From Stenotrophomonas rhizophila (GTDB lineage: Bacteria > Pseudomonadota > Gammaproteobacteria > Xanthomonadales > Xanthomonadaceae), in NCBI RefSeq assembly GCF_000661955.1, contig NZ_CP007597.1:2460984-2524983 (forward strand): a stretch of DNA of 64,000 bases, given 5' to 3'. Below are positions 10,076 to 19,796 of the stretch, one piece after another; position 1 is the stretch's first letter; every line of letters begins with the position of its first letter. Under the pieces are notes generated by a model. That model ran no database searches. It saw nothing but the letters and a program-made list of their open reading frames with translations, and was not told the origin of the DNA. Position numbers and translations under genes: made by a program.

Positions 10076-10945
10076 ATGTCTGCAGTCCATCCCTTTGCCC
10101 CCCGCCCGCAGCTGCACCCGACCCTGCGCATCACCGAAGAAGCGCACCGTGACGTGTACTGGATCCACATGCACGCCAACCTGGTCGACCAGCCCGGTCG
10201 CCCCTGCTTCGCCTCGCGGCTGGTGGACGATATCGTGGGCTACCAGCGCGAGCTCGGCGAACGCCTGAGCATCTCGCACGCCTTGTCCCCGCACGTGGTG
10301 CTGGCGTCGGACAGCGACGTGTTCAACCTGGGCGGCGACCTGGAACTGTTCTGCCGCCTGATCCGCGACGGCGACCGCCCGCGCCTGCTCGACTACGCCC
10401 AGCGCTGCGTGCGCGGGGTGCATGCGTTCCACGCCGGCCTGGGCGTGCGCGCGCACAGCATCGCGCTGGTGCAGGGCAACGCGCTTGGCGGTGGCTTCGA
10501 GGCGGCCCTGAGCTGCCACACCATCGTGGCCGAGGAAGGCGTGCTGATGGGCCTGCCCGAGGTGCTGTTCGACCTGTTCCCCGGCATGGGCGCCTACTCC
10601 TTCATGTGCCAGCGGATCAGCCCGCGCCTGGCCGAGAAGATCATGCTGGACGGCAACCTCTACACCGCCCGCCAACTGCACGAGATGGGCCTGGTGGACG
10701 TGGTGGTGCCGGTGGGTGAAGGCGTGGCCGCGGTCGAGCGGGTGATCAAGGACAGCAAGCGCATTCCGCACGCCTGGGCGGCCATGCGCGAAGTGTCGGA
10801 AGTGTCCAGCATGGTGCCGCTGCACGAAATGATGCGGATCACCGAGATCTGGGTGGACACGGCCATGCAGCTGGGCGAAAAGTCGCTGCGTACGATGGAC
10901 CGGCTGGTGCGGGCACAGGGACGGCGCAACGGTGATGCCGGCTGA
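10076..10945 (+). CDS. rpfF: DSF synthase RpfF (enoyl-CoA hydratase/thioesterase fold)
   Basis: This 289-residue crotonase-family enzyme makes the diffusible signal factor, cis-11-methyl-2-dodecenoic acid, by dehydrating and releasing 3-hydroxyacyl-ACP. The length equals the Xanthomonas campestris protein. The two catalytic glutamates known as Glu141 and Glu161 in RpfF are present in GGGFEAALS (Glu142 here) and GLPEVLFD (Glu162 here). The start is the ATG at 10076 with GGAGAA upstream. The gene converges on rpfC with 12 bp between stop codons. In Xanthomonas RpfC also restrains RpfF by binding it directly. The leader hairpin over its ribosome site suggests translational control. Confidence 0.96.
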   Translation: MSAVHPFAPRPQLHPTLRITEEAHRDVYWIHMHANLVDQPGRPCFASRLVDDIVGYQRELGERLSISHALSPHVVLASDSDVFNLGGDLELFCRLIRDGDRPRLLDYAQRCVRGVHAFHAGLGVRAHSIALVQGNALGGGFEAALSCHTIVAEEGVLMGLPEVLFDLFPGMGAYSFMCQRISPRLAEKIMLDGNLYTARQLHEMGLVDVVVPVGEGVAAVERVIKDSKRIPHAWAAMREVSEVSSMVPLHEMMRITEIWVDTAMQLGEKSLRTMDRLVRAQGRRNGDAG

Positions 10946-10957
10946 GCCTGGCCATGT

Positions 10958-13675
10958 TCAGGAGGGCGTGCACTCGTCGCCATCGGACTGCCGCAGGGCG
11001 ACAGCCCGGGCGTCGAGTGCCTTCCTTCCCTGCCGCAACGCATTGCCCAGGGCAGCCGCGCGCGGGGTCCATTCGGCCTTGAGCTGCCAGTCGGGCATGC
11101 GCATCAGCTCACCCCCGGCATTGGCCACCTGAACCAGGCCGAGGTTGCTGGCCACCCCACGCAGCGCGTGGGCGTGTTCGCGCAGCTGATCCCAGGCCTG
11201 CTGTTCACCGCTGGTCTGGATACGGGCCATGCAACCGTCGACATCGCTCAGGCACTGGGCGATGAACTGCTTTTCAAACCCCTCCCCCATGCCCAGCGCG
11301 GCCAGCTCGTCGAGCACCGCCGGATCCAGCGCGCCGGCCACCACCGGCGCGGCGGGCACCGCCTGGATACCCGGCTCGGGCCGCGTGTTGGCGGCGATGT
11401 CGGCCAGGATGTCGAGCAACCGCGTGGCCACCACCGGCTTGGCCAGGAACGCGCGCGCACCGGCCTGTTCGCAGCGCAGGATCGAATCGGGGGTGACATC
11501 GGCACTGAGCACCATCACCGGGATGTAGGGCATGCCACTGGCCTGCATCACCCGCAGCTGCTTGAGCAGGTCCAGGCCGCTCATGCCCGGCATGTGCAGG
11601 TCGACGATGGCGGTGTCGAAGTCGGACTGCTCCAGCATGTCCAGCACCTGCTCGCCGCCATTGACGCAGACGACCTTGTGGCCGGCCTTCTCCAGCAGGC
11701 GCTGCAGCACCATGCGGTTGGCCGCATGGTCGTCGGCCACCAGCACGCGCAGGCTGCGCACCCGGGCGCGGTGGCGCAGGAACGGATTGGAGAAGGCGAT
11801 GACGTTGCCATTCTCGGTGGTGTCGCCGGTCAGTACCGGGGTCATCGCCACGTCCAGCGCGATTTCCACCCAGAACACGCTGCCACGTGGGCTGTTGGGG
11901 GTATAGCCGATGCGGCCGCCCATCGATTCCACCAGGCCCTTGGCAATGGAGGTGCCCAGGCCGGTGCCCTCGTGGCGGCGGGCCAGGCCCACGTCAGCCT
12001 GCTCGAAGGCATCGAACAGGCGCTCGCGCAGCGCGGCCGGCACGCCGATGCCGCTATCGAGGATCTCAAAGCGCAGCATCACCCGCTCGCCGACCTGCCC
12101 GTCCAGCAGCGACACCCTCAACGCCACGAAGCCGTCATCGGTGAACTTGACCGCGTTGCCCATCAGGTTGAGCAGGATCTGCTGCAGGTGGCCGGCATCG
12201 CCGTACAGCCGCGGCGGCACGTGTTCGTCCACCACCACGCGGTACTCCAGCGCCTTGGTGCGCGCCTGCGGGGTCAGGATCAGGTTGATCGCCTGCAGCA
12301 CGTCGGCCAGGGCGAATTCGTGGCGCTCCACGCGGACCTTGCCGGCCTCGATGGCCGAGATGTCCAGCACCTCCTCCACCAGCGCCAGCAGGCTGCGCGC
12401 CGAGGCCTGGATGGTGTTGAGGCACTCGCGCTGCTCCTCGTCCAGGCGGGTGGTGGCCAGCACTTCGGTCATGCCCGCCAAGCCGTTCAGCGGGGTGCGG
12501 AATTCATGGCTCATGTTGGCCAGGAAGCGGCTCTTGGCCTCGTTGGCCTGGCGCGCCTCGGCCACCGCGCGGGTCAGTGCGTGCAGCAGCGAGTCGAAGT
12601 ACAGCGGGATGGCCGCCAGCCCCAGCAGCAGCCCCCACGCCAGGTAGCTGTGCTGCTGCCAGTACGGCGCCAGCATGATCGTGCACAGGAACGCCACGCA
12701 GCCCATGGCCGTGGCCACGCGCAGGTAGGTGCTGCCATAGCGCATGCCGTTGCCGATGGTGACCCACAGGCACACCGCGTACAGCGGCGCGGCCGGCTCG
12801 CCCTGGATGGTCATGATCAGCCCCATGCAGGAATAGTCGGTGAGCATGCCGATCACCCGCCGCACGTGCGATACGCCCGGCTGCAGCAGGATGGCCGCCA
12901 GCAGCCCGGCCGACACGGTCAGCTCGAAGGCCAGGATCAGCCAGGTGGCCAGCAGCGTATCGCCGTGGTTTTCCAGGTAGCGCCACCCCAGGTAGATGAT
13001 GAACAGCGAGGTGATGGCGATGCGGATCAGGTTCTGCGCGTGCTCGCTGTCGGGCCGGCCCGACAGGCGCTGCTTGAACCGGGCCAGCAAGTGCTGCTTG
13101 CCGGCGTGGCCGGTGCGGGGAGACTCGTTCATGGGGGGCACTCGCATGCGTCGGCGCAGCAGGGTCGAGCAGCACATCGGCACCACTGCCAGCCCCAACC
13201 AAAGGAAGAAAGCCAGCCTGGCGTTGTCCATCCAGTACGGGGTCAGCAACACGGTGGTACCAAAGCCGAGCATGGCCAGCGCGATGGCAGCGGCGAGGTA
13301 ACGGTTGCCGTAGCGCAGCCCATTGCCCACCGTCACCCACATCACCACCGCATACACCCAGGCCAGCGGCTCGCCCATCTGGATCATGCCCAGCGCGATC
13401 AACCCGTAGTCGGCCAGCATGCCGACCACCCGGCGCAGGTGCGACCGCTGCGGCCGCCACAGCAGCCAGCCCAGCAACAGCAGCGACATGCCCAGCCCGG
13501 TCAGCGCCGTGGCCAGCACGCCGTGGTACTCGTCCAGCAGGTGGTTGCGCGCCCCCGCCAGCAGCACATACAGCAGGATCAGCGAAATCAGGGCGATCCG
13601 CACGACCACCTGCCCGTGCTCGGTATCCGGACGTTGCGCCAGCCGGCGCTTCAGCCACGGGTACAGGGGCTGCAT
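10958..13675 (-). CDS. rpfC: DSF sensor hybrid histidine kinase RpfC with duplicated membrane input
   Basis: This protein has 905 residues. Two homologous membrane modules open it. Module 1 (about 1-175) contains VVVRIALISLILLYV, RRVVGMLADYGLIALG and VTVGNGLRYGNRYL. Module 2 (about 190-370) contains NLIRIAITSLFIIYLG, RRVIGMLTDYSCMGL and VTIGNGMRYGSTYL. Together they give roughly ten membrane segments. A HisKA domain follows (NMSHEFRTPLNG, His390), then an HATPase, a receiver with Asp692 in VDLHMPGM, and an Hpt domain with His836 in HALRG. Xanthomonas RpfC has five segments and a separate rpfH gene with RpfC-like membrane segments; a ten-segment RpfC is known in some S. maltophilia. It is one base downstream of rpfG, so translation is probably coupled. 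Confidence 0.96.
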   Translation of the reverse strand: MQPLYPWLKRRLAQRPDTEHGQVVVRIALISLILLYVLLAGARNHLLDEYHGVLATALTGLGMSLLLLGWLLWRPQRSHLRRVVGMLADYGLIALGMIQMGEPLAWVYAVVMWVTVGNGLRYGNRYLAAAIALAMLGFGTTVLLTPYWMDNARLAFFLWLGLAVVPMCCSTLLRRRMRVPPMNESPRTGHAGKQHLLARFKQRLSGRPDSEHAQNLIRIAITSLFIIYLGWRYLENHGDTLLATWLILAFELTVSAGLLAAILLQPGVSHVRRVIGMLTDYSCMGLIMTIQGEPAAPLYAVCLWVTIGNGMRYGSTYLRVATAMGCVAFLCTIMLAPYWQQHSYLAWGLLLGLAAIPLYFDSLLHALTRAVAEARQANEAKSRFLANMSHEFRTPLNGLAGMTEVLATTRLDEEQRECLNTIQASARSLLALVEEVLDISAIEAGKVRVERHEFALADVLQAINLILTPQARTKALEYRVVVDEHVPPRLYGDAGHLQQILLNLMGNAVKFTDDGFVALRVSLLDGQVGERVMLRFEILDSGIGVPAALRERLFDAFEQADVGLARRHEGTGLGTSIAKGLVESMGGRIGYTPNSPRGSVFWVEIALDVAMTPVLTGDTTENGNVIAFSNPFLRHRARVRSLRVLVADDHAANRMVLQRLLEKAGHKVVCVNGGEQVLDMLEQSDFDTAIVDLHMPGMSGLDLLKQLRVMQASGMPYIPVMVLSADVTPDSILRCEQAGARAFLAKPVVATRLLDILADIAANTRPEPGIQAVPAAPVVAGALDPAVLDELAALGMGEGFEKQFIAQCLSDVDGCMARIQTSGEQQAWDQLREHAHALRGVASNLGLVQVANAGGELMRMPDWQLKAEWTPRAAALGNALRQGRKALDARAVALRQSDGDECTPS

Positions 13676-13676
13676 C

Positions 13677-14816
13677 TCACATTCCCGGGCGGGTCGAGGC
13701 GGTCGAGTGCTGGGCGCAGATCTCTTCCAGCTGCTCGCGGCCCTTCATCAGCGCGTCCACGCAGCGCGGGTCGAACAGGCGGCCACGCTGCGCGTACAGG
13801 TAGGCCATGGTGGCTTCCATCGTCCACGCTTCCTTGTACGGGCGGGGCGAGATCAGCGCGTCGAACACATCCGCCACCGCCACGATCCGCGCTTCCAGCG
13901 GGATCGCATCGCCGATCAGGCCGTCGGGGTAACCGCTGCCGTCATAACGCTCGTGGTGGCGCAGCGCGATCAGCGCGCCCACCTGGATGAAGCGGTTCTG
14001 GCTGCCGCTGAGCAGCTCGTAGCCGATCCGCGGGTGCCGGCGCATGATCGCCAGCTCTTCTTCGTTGAGCTTGCCCTGCTTGAGCAGCACTGCATCGGGA
14101 ATGGCGATCTTGCCCATGTCGTGCAGCGGCGCGGCCATTTCGATCAGCTTGCACTCTTCCTCGGGCAGGCCGAGTTGTTCGGCGATCAACCCGGCCACGT
14201 GCGCCATGCGCTCGAGGTAGGCGCTGGTGCCGGCATCACGGAACTCGATCGCACGCGCCAACCGCGACAGGGTTTCGCGTTCGCGCTCTTCCACTTCGTG
14301 CATGCTGGCCAGCAGGCGCTGCTCCAGCGACAGCGCACGCTGTTTGACGTTTTCCGATTGCTGGCGCAGCTGCAGCAGGTTGTAGCAGCGCGCGCGCAGT
14401 TCGCGCGGGCGGATGGGCTTGACCAGGAAATCGATCACGCCGGCTTCCAGCGCGGCCTGGCGGATCGGCTCGTCGCCGACCACGGTGATCAGGATCACCG
14501 GGATGTCGCGGTGCTTGGGCAGGCGGCGGAACCGGCGGGCGAATTCCAGCCCGTCCATTTCCGGCATGCGGTAGTCGAGCAGCAACAGATCGACCGGGTG
14601 CGACTCGCACCAGGCCAGCGCGGTGAGCGGGTCACCGAAGTCGTGCACGCTCAGTTCCGGCGCGATGTCCTCGATGACATGACGCAGCATGGTGCGCGCG
14701 GACGTCTGATCGTCAACGATGACAATATTCAAGGCTGCTTCCGCCGTCTTCCTGGACCACACTGGAACATGCTGCGGAAAGGATACTCCGCCACTCTGCA
14801 CACTGGCACCTTGCAT
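13677..14816 (-). CDS. rpfG: c-di-GMP phosphodiesterase response regulator RpfG (REC-HD-GYP)
   Basis: This 379-residue protein has a receiver domain (IVIVDDQTSARTM, phospho-acceptor in LLLLDYRMPEMDG, conserved Lys in FLVKPIRP) followed by an HD-GYP domain (HDMGKIAIP, HHERYDGSGYPDG). It is the response regulator of RpfC and hydrolyses c-di-GMP, so DSF perception lowers c-di-GMP. I choose the ATG at 14816 (MQGASVQSGG) because GGGAGG lies 7 nt upstream; a start 11 codons earlier lacks a ribosome site. The length then nearly matches the Xanthomonas protein. The promoter should lie in 14817-15013, between it and lysS. Confidence 0.96.
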   Translation of the reverse strand: MQGASVQSGGVSFPQHVPVWSRKTAEAALNIVIVDDQTSARTMLRHVIEDIAPELSVHDFGDPLTALAWCESHPVDLLLLDYRMPEMDGLEFARRFRRLPKHRDIPVILITVVGDEPIRQAALEAGVIDFLVKPIRPRELRARCYNLLQLRQQSENVKQRALSLEQRLLASMHEVEERERETLSRLARAIEFRDAGTSAYLERMAHVAGLIAEQLGLPEEECKLIEMAAPLHDMGKIAIPDAVLLKQGKLNEEELAIMRRHPRIGYELLSGSQNRFIQVGALIALRHHERYDGSGYPDGLIGDAIPLEARIVAVADVFDALISPRPYKEAWTMEATMAYLYAQRGRLFDPRCVDALMKGREQLEEICAQHSTASTRPGM

Positions 14817-15013
14817 GGATCCGCCTCCCGTCGCGATCGCCCGGTTCATGATCGTAGCCGCAGTGTGATGCGAGCGTCACGCCCGCCTTCGGCTCGATCA
14901 TTGCCTGGCCATCACGCCGAACTGCCCGGATGACCACGCAGAAACGATACTCGCGCGGCCACGGCAGCGGAACCCCGCCCGGGATGCCCGTGCCGGGCAC
15001 CCGGACGCACGTC

Positions 15014-16531
15014 TCAGTTTTCCGGACGCATGTAGGGGAACAGCAGCACATCACGAATCGAACTGCTGCCGGTCAGCAGCATCACCAGACGGTCGATGCC
15101 GATGCCCAGGCCGCCGGTCGGGGCCATGCCGTACTCCAGCGCACGGATGTAATCGGCGTCGTAGTGCATGGCCTCGTCGTCGCCGCCTTCCTTGGCCGTC
15201 ACCTGGGCCTGGAACCGGGCGGCCTGGTCTTCCGGGTCGTTCAACTCGGAGAAGCCGTTGGCCAGCTCCTTGCCGTTGATGAACAGCTCGAAGCGGTCGG
15301 TGTAGCCGGGCTGGTCGTCGTTGGCGCGGGCCAGCGGGGACACCTCGACCGGGTGGTCGGTGATGAAGGTCGGCTGCACCAGGGTGTGCTCGACGGTGGC
15401 CTCGAAGATCTCCAGCAGCAGCTTGCCCCAGCCGTAGGACGGCTTGATGCGGATCTTCAGGCGCTCGCAATGGGCGGCCAGCGCATCACGGTCGGTGCAG
15501 TCGGCGGCGCTGATCTCCGGGTTGTGGTGGCGCACCGCCTCGTCCATGCGCCAGCGGCGGAACGCCGGGGCCAGGTCGATGGTGGCACCGTCCCACTCCA
15601 CCGTGGTGGTGCCCAGCACCTTGCTGGCCACGTCACGGATCACGCCTTCGGTCAGGTCCATCACTTCGGTGTACGTGGCGTAGGCCTCGTACAGCTCCAT
15701 CATGGTGAATTCCGGGTTGTGGCGGGTGCTCACGCCTTCATTGCGGAAGTTGCGGTTGATCTCGTACACGCGCTCCAGCCCACCCACGACCAGGCGCTTG
15801 AGGTACAGCTCCGGGGCCACGCGCAGGTACAGGTCCAGGTCCAGCGCGTTGTGGTGGGTGGTGAACGGCTTGGCCGTGGCGCCGCCGGGGATGTAATGCA
15901 TCATCGGCGTTTCGACTTCCAGGAAGTCGCGGCTGTCCAGCCAGGCGCGCATGGCGCGGATGATCCGCGAGCGCTTGATGAACACCTCGCGCGACTCCGG
16001 GGTCACGATCAGGTCGACGTAGCGCTGGCGGTAGCGCTGCTCCACGTCGGCCAGGCCGTGCCACTTGTCCGGCAGCGGGCGCAGCGACTTGGTCAGCAGG
16101 CGGATGCTGGTGGCCTTGACCGACAGCTCGCCGGTCTTGGTGCGGGTGAGCCCGCCTTCCACGCCGATGATGTCGCCCACGTCCCAGCCCTTGAACGCCG
16201 TGTAGGCATCGCCCAGGGTGCTGCCCTGCAGGAACAGCTGGATGCGGCCGGACTCGTCCTGGATCTGGGCGAAGCTGGCCTTGCCCATGACGCGCTTGGC
16301 CATGAGGCGGCCGGCCATCTTCACCTGGCGGTCGGTGGCTTCCAGCGCTTCAGCGGTCCACTGCTCGGCGTCGGCGAACTCGGCCTGCAGGGTGCCGGCG
16401 AACTGTTCGCGGCGGAAATCGTTCGGGTAGGCGATGCCCTGCCCGCGCAGGGCGGTCAGTTTCGCGCGGCGCTCGGCGATGAGGCTGTTCTCGTCGACGG
16501 GGGGCTGCGGCGCGGCGGTCTGATCGTTCAT
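15014..16531 (-). CDS. lysS: Lysyl-tRNA synthetase, class II
   Basis: This 505-residue enzyme charges tRNA-Lys. An N-terminal OB-fold anticodon-binding domain ([20 protein letters not shown]) is followed by the class II core with motif 2 ([20 protein letters not shown]) and motif 3 ([12 protein letters not shown]). It is downstream of prfB on the same strand with a 126-bp gap, the prfB-lysS order found in E. coli and in Xanthomonas rpf loci. A GC-rich hairpin without a T run follows the stop codon. Length and motifs are typical. Confidence 0.97.
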   Translation of the reverse strand: MNDQTAAPQPPVDENSLIAERRAKLTALRGQGIAYPNDFRREQFAGTLQAEFADAEQWTAEALEATDRQVKMAGRLMAKRVMGKASFAQIQDESGRIQLFLQGSTLGDAYTAFKGWDVGDIIGVEGGLTRTKTGELSVKATSIRLLTKSLRPLPDKWHGLADVEQRYRQRYVDLIVTPESREVFIKRSRIIRAMRAWLDSRDFLEVETPMMHYIPGGATAKPFTTHHNALDLDLYLRVAPELYLKRLVVGGLERVYEINRNFRNEGVSTRHNPEFTMMELYEAYATYTEVMDLTEGVIRDVASKVLGTTTVEWDGATIDLAPAFRRWRMDEAVRHHNPEISAADCTDRDALAAHCERLKIRIKPSYGWGKLLLEIFEATVEHTLVQPTFITDHPVEVSPLARANDDQPGYTDRFELFINGKELANGFSELNDPEDQAARFQAQVTAKEGGDDEAMHYDADYIRALEYGMAPTGGLGIGIDRLVMLLTGSSSIRDVLLFPYMRPEN

Positions 16532-16657
16532 GGCGTGGGTCTATGTATGTCGGGGGGAGGTACGGTCCCCGCCATCATGCCGATGGTCGGGGCGGATTGC
16601 GAAACCGGGCGCGGCCCGGGCACACCGGATCGGGGCCGCGCGCGGCGGCCCCGACGG

Positions 16658-17783
16658 TCAGGCGTCGGTGCGTTTGGCACCCACGGCCAGGCCGGACTTC
16701 AGGCTGGCTTCGACGAATTCGTCGAGGTCGCCGTCCAGCACCTTCTGCGTGTCCGACCGTTCGATGCCGGTGCGCAGGTCCTTGATACGGCTCTGGTCGA
16801 GCACGTAATTGCGGATCTGGCTGCCCCAGCCGATGTCGGACTTGGTGGCTTCCACGGCGTCACGCTCGGCGTTGCGCTTCTGGATTTCCAGCTCGTACAG
16901 CTTGGCGGCCAGCATCTTCATCGCGTTGTCGCGGTTCTGGTGCTGGCTGCGGCCGGTCTGGCAGGCCACGACCGTGTTGGTCGGAATGTGCGTGATGCGC
17001 ACCGCCGATTCGGTCTTGTTGACGTGCTGACCACCGGCACCGGAGGACCGGTACACGTCGGTGCGCAGGTCGGCCGGGTTGATGTCGATTTCGATGTTGT
17101 CATCGACTTCCGGCGACACGAACACCGAGGTGAAGCTGGTGTGGCGGCGGTTGTCCGAATCGAACGGCGACTTGCGCACCAGGCGGTGCACGCCGGTTTC
17201 GGTCTTCAACCAGCCGTAGGCGTAATCGCCTTCGACGCGCAGCGTGGCCGACTTGATGCCGGCGACGTCGCCACCGGACACTTCCATCAGCTCGGTCTTC
17301 CAGCCGCGCGATTCGCACCAGCGCAGGTACATGCGCAGCAGGATCTCGGCCCAGTCCTGGGCTTCGGTACCACCGGCGCCGGCCTGGATGTCGACGAACG
17401 CCGCGGCGTTGTCCATCTGGCCGGAGAACATGCGCTGGAATTCCAGCTGTTCAACGTGCTTCTGGTACTTGTCCAGGTCGGCGACCACGGCCAGGGCGGT
17501 ATCTTCGTCCTGTTCGCTGTCGGCCAGTTCCAGCAGTTCGCCGGACTCGGACAGGCCATCCAGGATCGTGGCGATGCCGCCCACGGTCTTTTCAAGGTTG
17601 GCGCGTTCGCGGCCCAGGTTCTGGGCGTATTCGGCGTTGTTCCAGATATCCGGGTTTTCCAGTTCCCGGGTTACTTCTTCCAGACGCTCTTTCTTGGCGT
17701 CGTAGTCAAAGATACCCCCTGAGCGACAGCACGCGATCGGTGAGATCGGTGATGCGCTGGCGGACAGGATTGAGCTCGATCAT
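16658..17783 (-). CDS. prfB: Peptide chain release factor 2, with programmed +1 frameshift
   Basis: RF2 recognises UGA and UAA stop codons. The gene starts at the ATG at 17783 ([17 protein letters not shown]). After 25 codons it meets an in-frame UGA (plus 17706-17708) in CTT-TGA-C, preceded by an internal AGGGGG. A +1 shift gives [12 protein letters not shown] and reads through to 16658, for a 374-residue product. The GGQ motif is in [13 protein letters not shown] and the SPF-like segment in [11 protein letters not shown]. The apparent shorter frame starting at 17584 is only the part after the shift plus an internal Met. The shift makes RF2 synthesis self-limiting, as in most bacteria. lysS follows. 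Confidence 0.97.
17705..17720 (-). promoter_or_regulatory. prfB recoding site
   Basis: Read on the minus strand it is AGGGGGTATCTTTGAC: an internal Shine-Dalgarno-like AGGGGG, three bases, the slippery CTT and the UGA stop followed by C. This is the classical RF2 autoregulatory frameshift signal. Confidence 0.96.
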
Positions 17784-17987
17784 GTCGGCAATTAGTGCGT
17801 GCGAAAAGACTGTCCATCATAGCCTATCCGGGGCTTTGAGGCCGCAACGGCCGGCGGCGGTGGCGCCCGGGCGGCCCGCGTCAGCGATGGGTGAACACGC
17901 CGGGCGGGCCAGAGGGTAGACTCCTGCCGCGCCCGGTGGCCCCCGCCAGCGGTCGCCCCCAATACCACCTACATGGAGCTTTACCCG

Positions 17988-18734
17988 ATGAGGAAGTCAT
18001 CCTCCGCTGTTCTGCTGGCCCTGGCCTGCTTCGCCGCTGGCAACGCCTCGGCCATCGACCTGAAGTCGCTGGCCGGCACCGGCATGAAGGCCGGCCAGGC
18101 CCTGACCCTGTCCGATGCCGACGTGGCCAAGGCCGCCGACCAGGCCTGCGCCTACATGGACAAGGACAACAAGATCGCCCCGGCCAACAGCCCGTATGCC
18201 CAGCGCCTGGCCAAGATCACCCAGGGCCTGGCCAACGAAGACGGCCTGAACCTCAACTTCAAGGTCTACCTCACCGAAGACGTCAACGCCTGGGCCATGG
18301 CCAACGGCTGCGTGCGCGTGTACTCGGGCCTGATGGACATGGCCTCCGACGACGAAGTGCGTGGTGTGATCGGCCACGAAATCGGCCACGTGAAGCTGGG
18401 CCACAGCAAGACCAAGATGCGCACCGCCATGCTGACTTCGGCCGGTCGCGACACCCTGGCCGCCTCCGGCAACGCCAACGTCGCCGACCTGACCCAGGGC
18501 CAGCTGGGCGAGTTGGCCGAAGGCTTCGTCAACGCCCAGTTCTCGCAGAAGGAAGAGAGCGCGGCCGACGAGTACGGCTACCGCTTCATGAAGCGCCACA
18601 GCTACGACCCGGCCGCGCTGGCCAGCATGTTCCGCAAGCTGTCCAGCGAAGGTGGCCTGATGTCCTCGCACCCGGGCTCGGAAGCACGCGCCGGTCGCAT
18701 CGACGCGATGATCAAGAAAGACGGCAAGCGCTGA
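17988..18734 (+). CDS. Periplasmic M48-family metalloprotease
   Basis: This 248-residue protein has a signal peptide (MRKSSSAVLLALACFAAGNASA) and an M48 domain. The zinc site is HEIGHVKLGH near residue 130, with the third ligand in EESAADEYG near residue 190. The ATG at 17988 is preferred to one 5 codons upstream because GGAG lies about 10 nt before it and the signal peptide then starts properly. Related proteins (YggG/LoiP type) act in envelope protein quality control; the substrate here is unknown. It is isolated on the plus strand between prfB and rpfD, running toward rpfD. Confidence 0.88.
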   Translation: MRKSSSAVLLALACFAAGNASAIDLKSLAGTGMKAGQALTLSDADVAKAADQACAYMDKDNKIAPANSPYAQRLAKITQGLANEDGLNLNFKVYLTEDVNAWAMANGCVRVYSGLMDMASDDEVRGVIGHEIGHVKLGHSKTKMRTAMLTSAGRDTLAASGNANVADLTQGQLGELAEGFVNAQFSQKEESAADEYGYRFMKRHSYDPAALASMFRKLSSEGGLMSSHPGSEARAGRIDAMIKKDGKR

Positions 18735-18792
18735 GCTGCCTGACGGCATCCCGGGCATCCGGGGTGCCACGCCGGCTGGCGGCGCTCTGCCG

Positions 18793-19680
18793 TCAGCCGG
18801 TGGCCTGCGCCGCCAATGCCTGGCGGAACGATGGCAGCTGCCGGCGGCTGCACGGCACCCGCCCGCCATCGTCCATGTGCAGCAGCGCCTCACCGCCGTC
18901 CAGGGGCTCGATCGAGACCAGCCGGCGCACGTTGACCACCCAGCTGCGGTGGGCACGCACGAAGATCGCCGGATCCAGCCGCTCCTCCAGCGCCGCCATG
19001 GTGCTGCGCAACGGATAGTCATGCCCGCGCACACGCAGGTTGACGTAGTTGCCGGCCGCCTGCGCGTATTCGATATCGGCGGTGGCCACGAGGAAATCCC
19101 GGCCCAGCTTGCGCACCAGAAAGCGCTCGGGACGTGCCACATCGGCGGGCTCCGCCGTGGGCGCGTCATCGGGCGCTGCCAGCAGATGCGCCTCGCCCTG
19201 CCGTCGCCGGCCGAACCAGCTGAAGAAGTGTTCGATCGCCACGAAACTGAAGAACGCGCGGACGTCCTTGAGGTACTCGTACACCAGCCGCGTCGGCCAG
19301 GGTGAGCCGTCTTCGTAGTGCTGGCCCAGCGCCGCATAGGACACATGACGGAGGGCCATCATCCCCACCACATGCACCAGCGACCACGCCACGCTGGCCA
19401 GCAGGTACGCCGGCAGCCGTCGCTTCCAGGTATCGGCATGCAGCGGCCAGCGCTGGCAACCCCACCACAGCAACGGCAGGGTCAGCAGGATCACGACCAC
19501 ACTGCTGAGCTCCCAGATCATCGGTTCCCACAGTGCCAGGCCATCGCCACGGCGCTGGGCGTCCATTACCTCGACGAAGGCATTGGCGACCGCAGTCGTG
19601 AGCAGGATGGCCGACCAGACCAGGAAGCGGGTGGCGGGACGCCAGCGCACCGGCGCGGCGGGGGCCATGACAGGGTCCAT
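18793..19680 (-). CDS. rpfD: Membrane-anchored LytTR-domain regulator RpfD
   Basis: This protein has 295 residues. The N-terminal half has about four hydrophobic segments (FLVWSAILLTTAVANAFVEV, VVVILLTLPLLWWG, YLLASVAWSLVHVVGMM, AFFSFVAIEHFF). The C-terminal ~100 residues are a LytTR DNA-binding domain (FLVRKLGRDFLVATADIEYA, SWVVNVRRLVSIEPL). Position between prfB and the recJ side, plus this architecture, match rpfD of the Xanthomonas rpf locus, described as a LytTR-type regulator. The start is uncertain between Met1 and Met5; neither has a strong ribosome site. The target genes are unknown. Confidence 0.85.
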   Translation of the reverse strand: MDPVMAPAAPVRWRPATRFLVWSAILLTTAVANAFVEVMDAQRRGDGLALWEPMIWELSSVVVILLTLPLLWWGCQRWPLHADTWKRRLPAYLLASVAWSLVHVVGMMALRHVSYAALGQHYEDGSPWPTRLVYEYLKDVRAFFSFVAIEHFFSWFGRRRQGEAHLLAAPDDAPTAEPADVARPERFLVRKLGRDFLVATADIEYAQAAGNYVNLRVRGHDYPLRSTMAALEERLDPAIFVRAHRSWVVNVRRLVSIEPLDGGEALLHMDDGGRVPCSRRQLPSFRQALAAQATG

Positions 19681-19737
19681 GCAGAAAGGCCGGAAAAGAG
19701 GGGCAGGCCCTGGATTGTAGCCGCCCGCCCCAGTGCA

Positions 19738-19768
19738 GACAGGGCGACGTCATCTGCGTCGCCCTGTC
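19738..19768 (-). terminator. 12-bp hairpin after the VIT/VWA gene
   Basis: GACAGGGCGACG (19738-19749) and CGTCGCCCTGTC (19757-19768) are perfect inverted repeats around a 7-nt loop, 29 bp after the stop codon of the gene ending at 19797. There is no T run, so it may be an mRNA 3'-end stabiliser instead of an intrinsic terminator. Confidence 0.5.
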
Positions 19769-19796
19769 CTGTTCCCTGTCGAACCGCGGTGGCGTG

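Noticed and set aside
17584..17783. prfB as a frameshifted pseudogene or a 308-residue protein
   Set aside because: The break coincides exactly with the canonical RF2 recoding signal, and both sides match RF2.
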